NCBI GenBank assembly: GCA_949295995.1
Contig: CASFNK010000033.1
Coordinates: forward strand, 1-64,000
Source of the DNA: an uncultured Pseudomonadota bacterium
GTDB taxonomy: Bacteria; Pseudomonadota; Alphaproteobacteria; RF32; CAG-239
Reading direction: 5' to 3'
Length of the DNA stretch: 64,000 nucleotides
Shown here: piece by piece, positions 45,917 through 54,199 of the stretch
Layout: each line of letters begins with the position of its first letter
How positions within the stretch are numbered: position 1 is the first letter of the stretch
Position numbers and translations under genes: made by a program
The notes under the pieces: generated by a model
What the model was told of the DNA's origin: nothing
The model's input: only the letters and a program-made list of their open reading frames with translations
Database searches by the model: none

Positions 45917-46114
45917 CTACAAATACGGTAAAAACTTTTTAACAATGATGGTATCAGACTCTGAAAGCAGAGTAGTACCTCTGGCTTGTCTTTTCATTTT
46001 TTGTGTTTTGCAGAAAAGGCAGTGTCTCTTTTTGGCAAAATTTCTTTTTAATTTGCCGGTTCCGGTAACGCTGAAACGTTTTTTAGCGGAACTTTTAGTT
46101 TTCAACTTAGGCAT
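45917..46114 (-). CDS. rpmI: 50S ribosomal protein L35
   Basis: 65 residues from the ATG at 46114. [25 protein letters not shown] is the L35 signature. GAAAGGAAGCAAA upstream. The infC gene, which often precedes rpmI in bacteria, is not in front of it here. Confidence 0.95.
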   Translation of the reverse strand: MPKLKTKSSAKKRFSVTGTGKLKRNFAKKRHCLFCKTQKMKRQARGTTLLSESDTIIVKKFLPYL

Positions 46115-46231
46115 TTTGCTTCCTTTCAATAAGTTATTATATTGGATGCATTAGGAGTATTCAGGCATGCCTTACCAGCACTGACATACTCAAAACGATT
46201 GTTTTATACACTTAACTTTTCAATATTGCAA
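46115..46231 (-). promoter_or_regulatory. Promoter and leader of rpmI-rplT
   Basis: On the minus strand TTGCAA (46226-46231) is 17 bases from TATAAA (46203-46208), a good promoter. The leader of about 80 bases contains GAGTAT paired with ATACTC (46155-46160, 46186-46191) and a GGCATGCC palindrome. L20 represses its own operon through leader structures in other bacteria; a similar role here is inference. Confidence 0.6.
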
Positions 46232-46295
46232 GCATTTTTTATTCATTTATATCGTTTATTAAAGAAACTTCTATTACACTCAAACCCCAAGAGAA

Positions 46296-46655
46296 TTAAT
46301 ACAAATAATTTTCATTATCCCTGAGTTTGCGAATATATTCGGCGCGTTCTTGCTCATCGACAAAGCCATCTTTATCCTTATCCATTTCTTTGAATTGCTC
46401 TTCAGGTGTTTTATAGGTACCGTTCTTTTTGTTACGGCGAATATTGCGCCTGTCTTCTCTGGTCAAATTATCAAACCGGCTTTCATATTCTTCCAATGAC
46501 AATTTACCATCTTTGTCTTTATCATATTCTCTCATTTGATAAGAGGCAATTTCTTCCGAACGACTTTTAACTGGCATTCCTTCAGGAAAAGTATATTTTC
46601 CCCATGCTTGTCCTGATAACAACCATACACCGACCAACACAACCAAATATTTCAT
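46296..46655 (-). CDS. Exported EF-hand calcium-binding protein
   Basis: 119 residues. Signal peptide (cleaved after GQAWG) and two EF-hand loops: DKDKDGKLSLEEY at about 44 and DKDKDGFVDEQE at about 91, each with acidic residues at the usual ligand positions. The basic linker between them (RRNIRRNKKNG) is unusual. Secreted or periplasmic; binds calcium. Follows lolD by 11 bases on the same strand, so it may share that transcript. Confidence 0.8.
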   Translation of the reverse strand: MKYLVVLVGVWLLSGQAWGKYTFPEGMPVKSRSEEIASYQMREYDKDKDGKLSLEEYESRFDNLTREDRRNIRRNKKNGTYKTPEEQFKEMDKDKDGFVDEQERAEYIRKLRDNENYLY

Positions 46656-46666
46656 ATTTACCTCTC

Positions 46667-47398
46667 TTAATAAAAATTACTACCCTCTATCGGCACAAAG
46701 GCTTCCAACCGCTTATCAACCAACTTACCCTCTTCTAAAGCAACTTTTCTATCCATTCTATCTGCCAACTCAAAGTTATGTGTGGCAATCAAAGCCGACA
46801 AGCCGGTTTCTTTCACAATTGCCAACAATTCGGCAAACACAATTTCGGCTGTTTTAGGGTCAAGGTTTCCGGTTGGTTCATCCGCCAACAACAACTTCGG
46901 CGCATTAGCTAAAGCTCTGGCAATTGCCACACGCTGCTGTTCACCGCCTGACAATTCCGCCGGACGATGATTAGCTCTTTTTTCCAATTTCAAACGAGAT
47001 AATAACCATCTGGCTTTTTCTTGAGCCACCTTATATTTCACACCGGCAATCAACTGCGGCAACATCACATTTTCGGTCGCATCAAAATCAGGCAACAAAT
47101 TATGATATTGATAGACAAAACCCAAATAATCACGCCTTAAAGCCGTGCGCATACCATCACCCAACTTGCTGCACTTTTGCCCATTGAGATAAATTTCGCC
47201 TTTTGTTGGTCTATCAAGTAAGCCTGCAATCTGCAACATAGTTGATTTTCCGGAACCCGATGGCCCGATAAGCGCCACAACTTCTCCCGGCATAATCTCC
47301 AAATCGACCCCGCGCAAGACATCCAAGTTTTGACCGCCTTGCTTAAAGGTTTTCACAACTTTTCTTAATTCCAAAGTAGGCACAATATTTTTATTCAT
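46667..47398 (-). CDS. lolD: Lipoprotein-releasing ABC transporter ATPase LolD
   Basis: 243 residues. Walker A GPSGSGKST, Q-loop VYQYHNLLPDFDA, signature LSGGEQQRVAIARAL, Walker B LLLADEPTG, and H-loop ATHN. This Q-loop variant (YQxHNLLPDF) is typical of LolD. It powers extraction of lipoproteins from the inner membrane. Overlaps lolC by 8 bases. Confidence 0.93.
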   Translation of the reverse strand: MNKNIVPTLELRKVVKTFKQGGQNLDVLRGVDLEIMPGEVVALIGPSGSGKSTMLQIAGLLDRPTKGEIYLNGQKCSKLGDGMRTALRRDYLGFVYQYHNLLPDFDATENVMLPQLIAGVKYKVAQEKARWLLSRLKLEKRANHRPAELSGGEQQRVAIARALANAPKLLLADEPTGNLDPKTAEIVFAELLAIVKETGLSALIATHNFELADRMDRKVALEEGKLVDKRLEAFVPIEGSNFY

Positions 47399-48638
47399 AT
47401 CTCAAAGCCTCCACCGGATCAAATTTAGCGGCACGATACGCCGGATATATGGTTGCCATGAATGACAATAACAAAGAAATCACGACCACAACACCAACTT
47501 CCATAGCATCAACTTTAGCTGGCAATTTTGATAAGAAATAAATCTCAGCTGAGAACAAATCTTGCCCCAATAAGGATTGCAACCCCTGACGAATTGCCTC
47601 GATATTATCACAAAACAGCAACCCCAAAACTAATCCCAAAGCTGTCCCGACCACACCGATTCCTGCACCATCCATAAAAAAGATACGCATAATCATTCCT
47701 TTCGTCGCCCCCATCGTTCTGAGTACGGCAACATCGCGCCCCTTATCTTTTACGAGCATAATCAAACCGGTAATAATATTAAAAGCGGCCACGATAATGA
47801 TGAGCGTGAGAATAATAAACATCACATTTCTTTCAACTTCAATCGCATTAAAGAAAGCCGAATTACTTTGTTTCCAATCATAGACATAAGCCCCTGCCCC
47901 GACACTTTCTTCAATAGCTTGACGCACAGGTTTGAGCATTTTTTCATCATCTAAAGTAACATCAATATTTGTAACGGCACCAGACAATCCAAAATAAGTC
48001 TGAGCACTCTCCAAAGGCATAAAAATAAAACTGGAGTCATACTCAAACATTCCCACTTCAAAAGTTCCCAAAATCGTATAAGACTTCATCCGCGGTACGG
48101 TACCAAAAGCCGTAATTTTACCGTTTGGAGAAATAAGTGTAATTTCATCACCCTCAATAAGCCCCATTTTATTAGCCAAACGAGAACCGATAATCACGTT
48201 GTTTCCCTCAAAGCGCGACATATCAATATTTTTAAGGCTGTTTCTCAAAATATCTTTTTTTAAGATATCTTCTTTTGTAATACCACGCACCATAGCACCT
48301 TCTGCTACTTTTCCCGAAGAAACCAAGAGCTGATTTTCAATCATCGGAATCACGGTTTTAACATCATCAAATTCGGCAATATCTTTAACCGCTTGCTGAT
48401 AATTATTAAACGGCAGCCCGATTGTTGAGACAATACCAATATGCCCGTTAATCCCCAAAATGCGCGCGAGCAATTCCTCACGAAAACCATTCATCACCGA
48501 CATCACAATAATCAAGGTAGCCACACCGAGAGCGATTCCCGTAAAGGCAAAACCGGTAATCACCGAAATAAAGCCCTCTTTGCGCTTGGCATGGATATAG
48601 CGTCTGGCGACCAAACGTTCAAATTTTGAAAAAATCAT
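47391..48638 (-). CDS. Lipoprotein-releasing permease LolC/LolE
   Basis: 415 residues from the ATG at 48638 (ACAGGAGACTTGAAA upstream). MIFSKFERLVARRYIHAKRKEGFISVITGFAFTG-type start, a first helix (GIALGVATLIIVMSVMNGF), a periplasmic domain, and three C-terminal helices with FNIITGLIMLVKDKGRDVAVLRTMGA and ATIYPAYRAAKFDPVEALRYE. A single LolC/E protein with LolD is typical of many alphaproteobacteria. Could be named lolC or lolF. Confidence 0.9.
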   Translation of the reverse strand: MIFSKFERLVARRYIHAKRKEGFISVITGFAFTGIALGVATLIIVMSVMNGFREELLARILGINGHIGIVSTIGLPFNNYQQAVKDIAEFDDVKTVIPMIENQLLVSSGKVAEGAMVRGITKEDILKKDILRNSLKNIDMSRFEGNNVIIGSRLANKMGLIEGDEITLISPNGKITAFGTVPRMKSYTILGTFEVGMFEYDSSFIFMPLESAQTYFGLSGAVTNIDVTLDDEKMLKPVRQAIEESVGAGAYVYDWKQSNSAFFNAIEVERNVMFIILTLIIIVAAFNIITGLIMLVKDKGRDVAVLRTMGATKGMIMRIFFMDGAGIGVVGTALGLVLGLLFCDNIEAIRQGLQSLLGQDLFSAEIYFLSKLPAKVDAMEVGVVVVISLLLSFMATIYPAYRAAKFDPVEALRYE

Positions 48639-48720
48639 TTTCAAGTCTCCTGTTTGCTTATAAAAATTTATAAAGCCCTCACAAGTCTTTGGCAACCATT
48701 CAATTCCGACAATGTGTATA

Positions 48721-48746
48721 AAAAAAGCACCGATTTCTCGGTGCCT
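48721..48746 (-). terminator. Terminator of the FlaF-like gene
   Basis: On the minus strand GCACCGA, GAAA loop, TCGGTGC, then TTTTTT. Confidence 0.9.
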
Positions 48747-48764
48747 TAAGTAGCAATAAAAAAT

Positions 48765-49430
48765 TTAGCAAGCCGGACGCTTAGACATCAAACCTTCCGA
48801 AATCTGCAGATTCGTCATAATCATACTGTCCAAGGCTTTATGATTAAGAGAGTCAACATTTTTGCCGACTTCCAAAGTTCTGCAAGAAACATAATCAGCC
48901 AACTTAATCAAATTTCCTTTAGTTTCTTTCGGCAAAGGATTATTTTCATCAGATGCCAAAGTTTTAATATAAACCCAAAGTTTCATATTATTATCCAAAG
49001 CACTAACCAACTCGGCAGTACTGTTATTTTCTCTGGCATTAGACAAGTCAACGGCACATTTCAACAAAGAAAAAGCCTCTTCTCTGGCTAAATTATTCTT
49101 AACGGCTTCCACCAAGCCCTCAGAAATTTGCATATTAATATTAACCAGACAATCAAAATCGGTTTTAGTCATTTTCAAGCCCTTAGAAAGAATCATTCTT
49201 TCAACGAACTTAGAGAGTTTCATCAAATTAGCTTTAATATCTTCGGGAAGCAAATTCTTTGCGTTCTTTAATGAAGTTTCTATTTCGACCCAAAGCTTCA
49301 AATTGCTGTCCAAAGCCTGAATGATTTCATGTTGATTATTGCTGGTTGAAGCTTTAGCCAACAACATCGCATGATTCAGCAAAACGACGGCTTCGTTTTC
49401 AGCATTTTTCACTTGGTTATTTGTATTCAT
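48765..49430 (-). CDS. Tandem FlaF-like flagellin synthesis regulator
   Basis: 221 residues from the ATG at 49430 (TTTGAGGAAGTAAAA upstream). Two repeats of about 100 residues match each other: repeat 1 has LDSNLKLWVEIETSL, LLPEDIKANLMKLSKFVE and INMQISEGL; repeat 2 has LDNNMKLWVYIKTL, PLPKETKGNLIKLADYVS and TNLQISEGL. The order (LxLW, PLPxExxxNLxxLxxxV, NxxIxxGL) is that of FlaF, normally about 110-130 residues with one copy. In Caulobacter FlaF works with FlbT to control flagellin translation. It is next to the flg genes. No FlbT gene is in the window. Confidence 0.8.
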   Translation of the reverse strand: MNTNNQVKNAENEAVVLLNHAMLLAKASTSNNQHEIIQALDSNLKLWVEIETSLKNAKNLLPEDIKANLMKLSKFVERMILSKGLKMTKTDFDCLVNINMQISEGLVEAVKNNLAREEAFSLLKCAVDLSNARENNSTAELVSALDNNMKLWVYIKTLASDENNPLPKETKGNLIKLADYVSCRTLEVGKNVDSLNHKALDSMIMTNLQISEGLMSKRPAC

Positions 49431-49523
49431 TTTTACTTCCTCAAAAGTTAATAGTTCATACACAATATAGATTTTAGACTAAGTTATTTAAATAATAATT
49501 CAAAGACATCCACAACTTATATC

Positions 49524-49637
49524 CTAGGCCTGCCTAAAATGGGGAGAAAGACAGGCCTTCGGACAAAGAGAGAGAAACACCTCGTAATAAAGTTTTCTCT
49601 CAAACGCACCGGAACAAATGGGGAGAATTCCGATGCG
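49524..49637 (-). ncRNA. Candidate structured RNA with two anti-Shine-Dalgarno loops
   Basis: Between flgH and the FlaF-like gene, read on the minus strand. Hairpin 1 (49605-49637) has 10 pairs with loop TTCTCCCCATTTG. A middle hairpin GAGAGAAA/TTTCTCTC spans 49570-49601. Hairpin 2 (49526-49558) has 9 pairs with loop TTTCTCCCCATTTTA. Both loops share TTCTCCCCATTT although their stems differ. The loop sequence is the exact complement of ribosome sites of flgF (9 bases) and of flgG and flgH (7 bases). It could be a 3'UTR-derived sRNA or a cis element. No own promoter or terminator was identified. Confidence 0.55.
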
Positions 49638-49654
49638 AAAGGCTTTTACATAGG

Positions 49655-50419
49655 CTAGAAAGGAGACAGAATATCAATGAGCTGACGACCATATCTCGGT
49701 TCTTGCATATCAGAAACCGTACCCCGACCGCCATAAGATACTCTGAGTTCGGCAATTTTACTCGATTCGATAGAATTATCGGATTTAATGTCTGCGCGTC
49801 TGATAATACCTCTGACAGTGAGTTGGCGCAGTTCATAATTCACTCTGATTTCTTGGGTTCCCTCAATCACCAAATTATCATTCGGCAAAACTTGGGTAAC
49901 AACAGCCGCCATCGTCATGCTGATATCTTCCGAACGGTTAATTTTACCCTCGCCTTGAACATCATGATTCGACATCACGTTAAACAAATCGGTTACATCA
50001 ACACCTTCCGGCAGATAATCATGAGCATATTTTTCATATCCGGCCAAAGCATTAATATTAACCGTATCTTCGTTATCATCACGATACTGTTCGGTTTTGT
50101 TTTTCATAGAGGCATTATCCGAAGCCACGATATTAACCGTGATAATATCACCGACCTTAGCCGCTCTCTGGTCTTGGAAAAATCCGGAAGAGCCTTTTTT
50201 CCATAATGAGTTTGCCCCGGCATATTGCTCTGGCTTAGCTGGCATCGGCATAGAAACGGCCTGATACCCGGGAGCTTCCACCGGATTTTGAATTGGAGCC
50301 AAATCCGGCTCTTTACCGATATTTGACAATCTTGACCAGGTATTACACCCACTCAAAGCCGTTGCCATCATCAACACGGCGGCTAATTTACAAAATTTTT
50401 GTTTTGAATTATTCATCAT
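49655..50419 (-). CDS. flgH: Flagellar L-ring protein FlgH
   Basis: 254 residues. Lipoprotein signal with lipobox ALSGC. Core features are SLWKKGSSGFFQDQRAAKVGDIITVNIVASDNASMKN-type and VVTQVLPNDNLVIEGTQEIRVN followed by RGIIRRADI, all FlgH hallmarks. It forms the outer-membrane L ring. The ribosome site is GGGGAGATTGG, overlapping the flgA end. Last gene of flgF-flgG-flgA-flgH; the RNA candidate is directly downstream. Confidence 0.93.
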   Translation of the reverse strand: MMNNSKQKFCKLAAVLMMATALSGCNTWSRLSNIGKEPDLAPIQNPVEAPGYQAVSMPMPAKPEQYAGANSLWKKGSSGFFQDQRAAKVGDIITVNIVASDNASMKNKTEQYRDDNEDTVNINALAGYEKYAHDYLPEGVDVTDLFNVMSNHDVQGEGKINRSEDISMTMAAVVTQVLPNDNLVIEGTQEIRVNYELRQLTVRGIIRRADIKSDNSIESSKIAELRVSYGGRGTVSDMQEPRYGRQLIDILSPF

Positions 50420-50431
50420 CCAATCTCCCCT

Positions 50432-51154
50432 TTATTGGACATCTATCCTAACCGTATCGGCATCAACCACTTCACCGACAAGGATTTTTTTGCTTTTCGT
50501 ATTTTCGACTTCAATTTTATCGCCTTTTGCACCGTCTTGACGAGCTTGCCCGCGAGCGGTAATTTGCATTTTTTTGGTTTGATAAATTACCGTAATCAAG
50601 TCATTTTTATGAATAAGAATTTTCTCACCGATATCTCTGTCGGTAATAATTTTTCCGGCTTTAAGATATTTTTTAGCTTCTTTGTTTACGAGCTTATCCA
50701 AATCCACCACAAACATCGGTTTAATTCTGTTCATACGCACTTGAATGGTTTTGAGCATATCAGGCGTAATAACTTCGCCTTTATCAATATTTTTTGCCGG
50801 CACGTAGATATCGCCCAAAACATAAAACTTACCGCTAACGGTTGTTTGGGCAAAAGGTTTCCCATCGGCAAAAATTTCCACCTTGCATGAAAACTTGTTT
50901 TGCAGTTCATCAGCTTCTAATTGTTCAACCAAAATTTTAGCGCGTTGAGCATTTTCGATTTGAAAGACAGTTTGCCCACCGAAAAATTCCAAATCAACAG
51001 CCTCCAGCCGTCCCTGCTCCACAAATTCTTTTTTAATTGCCGCTGATACTTCATCTTCGCTCACCATCAACAGATTATCTGTTGCCTCTACCGCTTTCAA
51101 ATTTCCGACGGTTAAGATTAAAAATAACACACTGCAAATCAATCTAATTTTCAT
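50432..51154 (-). CDS. flgA: Flagella basal body P-ring assembly protein FlgA
   Basis: 240 residues. Signal peptide, then a SAF-type domain with YVPAKNIDKGEVITPDMLKTIQVRMNRI and a C-terminal NDLITVIYQTKKMQITARGQARQDGAKGDKIEVENTKSKK-type beta clip. A periplasmic chaperone for P-ring assembly. It sits between flgG and flgH, the usual alphaproteobacterial order. Confidence 0.9.
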   Translation of the reverse strand: MKIRLICSVLFLILTVGNLKAVEATDNLLMVSEDEVSAAIKKEFVEQGRLEAVDLEFFGGQTVFQIENAQRAKILVEQLEADELQNKFSCKVEIFADGKPFAQTTVSGKFYVLGDIYVPAKNIDKGEVITPDMLKTIQVRMNRIKPMFVVDLDKLVNKEAKKYLKAGKIITDRDIGEKILIHKNDLITVIYQTKKMQITARGQARQDGAKGDKIEVENTKSKKILVGEVVDADTVRIDVQ

Positions 51155-51173
51155 GAAGAACCCTTTACCACGC

Positions 51174-51962
51174 TTATCTAAGTTGCGTAATTGTACTCAA
51201 CATCTGATCTGAGGTTTGAATAATCTTAGAGTTCATTTCATAAGCACGTTGTGCCGAAACCAACTCGGTAATTTCCGAAACCGCATTCACATTAGATGTT
51301 TCAAGATATCCTTGCAGGATTGAACCAAACCCCTCGGCATCCGGATTATCGAGCACCGGCGCGCCTGATGCTTGGGTTTCCAAGAACAAGTTTTGCCCCA
51401 TGGCTTCCAAACCAGCCTCGTTTACAAAGGTTGCGAGTTCGAGTTGCCCGATATTAATTTCATCGGTTTCACCGTCTTGTTTTACCCAAACTTCTCCCGA
51501 ATTATTAACATAGACTTCGGTAGCATCTTCAGGGATGGTAATTTCGGGCTGAACGACATAACCGTCATGTGTAACAATCACACCGTCACCGTTTCTTTGG
51601 AAAGCACCGTCACGGGTATAAGCCGTTCCTTTACCTTCCGGAAGCTCTACTTGAAAATATCCTCGACCTTGAATGGCCAAATCCAGAGAGTTATTGGTAT
51701 TGGTCAAACCCGTACCGCCGGTAATACGATAAACGGCTGCGGTTCTGACACCGAGACCAAGCTGAATACCGGACGGTACGATTGTTTCACCGGCCGAAGA
51801 AGCAGCCCCCGGACGAACAATGTTTTGATAGAGCAAATCATTAAATTCAGCTCTGCGTTTGGTATAAGCCGTGGTGTTCATATTGGCAATATTGTTGGAA
51901 ATAACGTCAACATTGGTTTGTTGAGCCAGCATTCCCGTTGCACCGATAGCTAAAGATCTCAT
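51174..51962 (-). CDS. flgG: Flagellar distal rod protein FlgG
   Basis: 262 residues. MRSLAIGATGMLAQQTNVDVISNNIANMNTTAYTKRRAEFNDLLYQ-type rod N-terminus, a central DLAIQGRGYFQVELP and YTRDGAFQRNGDG, and a C-terminus EISELVSAQRAYEMNSKIIQTSDQMLSTITQLR-type. The ribosome site GAGGGGAGAGAA contains GGGGAGA, the complement of the anti-SD loops. Follows flgF by 17 bases. Confidence 0.95.
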   Translation of the reverse strand: MRSLAIGATGMLAQQTNVDVISNNIANMNTTAYTKRRAEFNDLLYQNIVRPGAASSAGETIVPSGIQLGLGVRTAAVYRITGGTGLTNTNNSLDLAIQGRGYFQVELPEGKGTAYTRDGAFQRNGDGVIVTHDGYVVQPEITIPEDATEVYVNNSGEVWVKQDGETDEINIGQLELATFVNEAGLEAMGQNLFLETQASGAPVLDNPDAEGFGSILQGYLETSNVNAVSEITELVSAQRAYEMNSKIIQTSDQMLSTITQLR

Positions 51963-51979
51963 TTTCTCTCCCCTCTAAA

Positions 51980-52723
51980 TTAAGCCAGCTGAGAATAAGC
52001 TGTAATAGTGTTAGACAAACGTTCATGTTCTTCATCAATCATACTTTGCACAATTTCGTATGAACGTTGCAGTTTAATCATTCTGGTCATTTCGCTGATT
52101 GAATCGACATTGGATTTTTCCAACGCACCTTGCACAATCTGCACATCTTGCGCGCCGACAATCATGTCATTGCCATTGGTATTGGCAAACAAGGTATCAC
52201 CGATTTTTTCCAGTTTTTGATTATCGGCAAATTTTACCGTCTTAATACGACCAATCGGACCATTTTCGGTCAAAACATCACCGCTTTCGCTAATGGTAAT
52301 ATCTTTTTCGCCCGGAGCAAAAAAGAACGGCTCATTATTTTCCGACATAACGGCATAACCCTCGCTCGTAACCAATTGTCCGTCAGCATTCAAAGTAAAA
52401 TTACCTTTTTTGGTGTACATTTCTCCTTGCGGGGTTTCTACAGCAAAGAAATTATCACCCCGAACCGCCAAATCAAAAACATTTCCGGTTTCAACAATCG
52501 CCCCTTCGCTAAAGTCATGATATTGCCCGTAATCCATTGTAAAATAGACCGGAACTTTACCAAAACCTTGCGCTTGAGGCGTCTGTGTCAAATAAGATGT
52601 GAAAATTGCACCATCTTGCTTGTAACCACTGGTGTTCATATTTGCCATATTATTGGAAACAATATCCATTTGTTTCCATAAGGCCATTTGGCGTGAAAGT
52701 GCAATATATTTGGTATTATCCAT
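51980..52723 (-). CDS. flgF: Flagellar proximal rod protein FlgF
   Basis: 247 residues. N-terminus with LSRQMALWKQMDIVSNNMANMNTSGYKQD-type motif, central FDLAVRGDNFFAVETP and YTKKGNFTLNADGQLV, C-terminus EMTRMIKLQRSYEIVQSMIDEE. First gene of the operon. Its ribosome site TTGGGGAGAAT (52730-52740) is complementary over 9 bases to the loops of the RNA candidate at 49.5 kb. Confidence 0.94.
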   Translation of the reverse strand: MDNTKYIALSRQMALWKQMDIVSNNMANMNTSGYKQDGAIFTSYLTQTPQAQGFGKVPVYFTMDYGQYHDFSEGAIVETGNVFDLAVRGDNFFAVETPQGEMYTKKGNFTLNADGQLVTSEGYAVMSENNEPFFFAPGEKDITISESGDVLTENGPIGRIKTVKFADNQKLEKIGDTLFANTNGNDMIVGAQDVQIVQGALEKSNVDSISEMTRMIKLQRSYEIVQSMIDEEHERLSNTITAYSQLA

Positions 52724-52845
52724 TAATTTATTCTCCCCAATAAAAATCGGATAATTTTCTTTGCTTATAAGTAATGCAAATTACGTGCCAAATTTTAAGA
52801 AAGTTTTAACGGATTATTTTTTACTTTGAAAATTCAGTGATTTAA

Positions 52846-52883
52846 ACAAAAAAAAAGAGAGAGGGTGGAAGTTCCTCTCTCTC
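52846..52883 (-). terminator. Terminator of the gene at 52906-53880
   Basis: On the minus strand AGAGAGAGG / CCTCTCTCT, then TTTTTTTT. A smaller hairpin CCTCCGCAAGGAGG lies just before it. Confidence 0.9.
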
Positions 52884-52905
52884 TCGTCCTCCTTGCGGAG
52901 GTAGG

Positions 52906-53880
52906 TTACTTTCGGAAATAATTTAGAACCATAATGATGCTCTTCACATCATCATAAGTCATTTTTCGGTTTCTTGGAGAACCTCCAATTCCGACGTGTC
53001 CGCCGAAACCGGTACCTTCTTCCAGTCCATACAGCTCATTGAGCTTCGCATAAACCTTTTTAAGGCCGTTTTCTCCAAATAACTCTTCCGCAACTTCAGC
53101 ACATGGAGTGCCGATTAAAATGTTGCCCTCGTCATAAAGAGCAACAACAATCGGATTTGCCCATGCCGCTGCAGTGCGGACATTCCCGTCTTTTTTCTGA
53201 TACCAAGTGTCAAAGCCAAATACAGAAGCTCCTCGGATAACAAGGATTCCACTTTCCTTGTGTCCGCGTTCTGCCATATCAGCTTGAGCCTTGGCAACTA
53301 ATCTTTCCTGCTCCTGTACGGCAGCGGCATAAAATGGAGCTAACATCTCCTCTTCGGAGAACATCAACTTCCGCCAACCGTGTACGGACAGCTCAGCATT
53401 TGAGCCAAAACCGCTGTAAAATGCATGCCACAAGGACAGCATTTTACCGAACGGCAAAGCCATTCGGTCAAGACCGACTGGGTCTGTATCCAACAAGGCG
53501 ATAGTCCCAGCCAGAGCCGTGAAATCACGACTCATGACTTCTGCCACTTTTCCTTTCAAGAACTTATTGTTCTTGTTGCAAGGTGCTGGAATGTAACCTG
53601 CCAATGCTGCGATTGCAAATGTGCAATCCGCGTCAATGTGCGAAATTACGAACCGCTGGTCTTTCCGTCTTGCTCCATAGCAATCGCGATAAGCGCGAAT
53701 TGCTACAGACTCGAGCTGAGATAAATCACGACCGTCGGGGGTTATCCCGTGATGGTCCATTAAAAGACCATCTACTACAGACCGCCCCCCGTAGGAGCAT
53801 TCTACCGGGCAATAGCCCTGGTTTACATAATTTTGCGCCTCTGCCGCAGTCTTGGCAAAGACGATTTCGAGTTGTTTCAT
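52906..53880 (-). CDS. DHH-like protein, probably acquired by transfer
   Basis: 324 residues with no clear family. VECSYGGRSVVDGLLMDHHGI (about 27) and VISHIDADCTFAIAALAGY (about 79) resemble metal-binding motifs of DHH-type phosphoesterases, though spacing differs from typical DHH proteins. HVGIGGSPRNRKMT near the end is also conserved-looking. The gene is about 50-57% GC in the lines I counted, well above its neighbours, with different codon choices. The start has no Shine-Dalgarno sequence and TATAAT lies 4 bases before the ATG. It separates the flagellar cluster from era. Likely foreign; function not known. Confidence 0.7.
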   Translation of the reverse strand: MKQLEIVFAKTAAEAQNYVNQGYCPVECSYGGRSVVDGLLMDHHGITPDGRDLSQLESVAIRAYRDCYGARRKDQRFVISHIDADCTFAIAALAGYIPAPCNKNNKFLKGKVAEVMSRDFTALAGTIALLDTDPVGLDRMALPFGKMLSLWHAFYSGFGSNAELSVHGWRKLMFSEEEMLAPFYAAAVQEQERLVAKAQADMAERGHKESGILVIRGASVFGFDTWYQKKDGNVRTAAAWANPIVVALYDEGNILIGTPCAEVAEELFGENGLKKVYAKLNELYGLEEGTGFGGHVGIGGSPRNRKMTYDDVKSIIMVLNYFRK

Positions 53881-54199
53881 AATTATATGGTTTTAAGTAT
53901 TTGCATTTGAAATTGAGGCATGCAAACAACGGCCTCAGATATAAAAAAGAAAAAATATTATACCTAAGCCGTCTCCATATTTATATGAAACGAATGGCAT
54001 AATAATTACTAAAGTCTTATAGAATAGACTTTAATAATACCATACCTCCGCCCTCCTGTCTAGACAAAAAACAGCTCTATTTTTGGAAATAAAAAAGAAT
54101 TTGAAAAACAAACTTAACCCGCCGTAAGTCTTTTACGAACCTACAACGAGCTCCACGAAAAAAATTTACAAGCAGTCCACCGTTATACAATTTTTTCCC
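53881..54199. other. Intergenic stretch, no gene seen
   Basis: AT-rich apart from a GC-richer end. An 8-bp hairpin TAAAGTCT/AGACTTTA (54010-54033) and a 10-bp palindrome TGTCTAGACA (54057-54066) are visible. No ORF with a ribosome site and no recognisable RNA. Confidence 0.5.
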
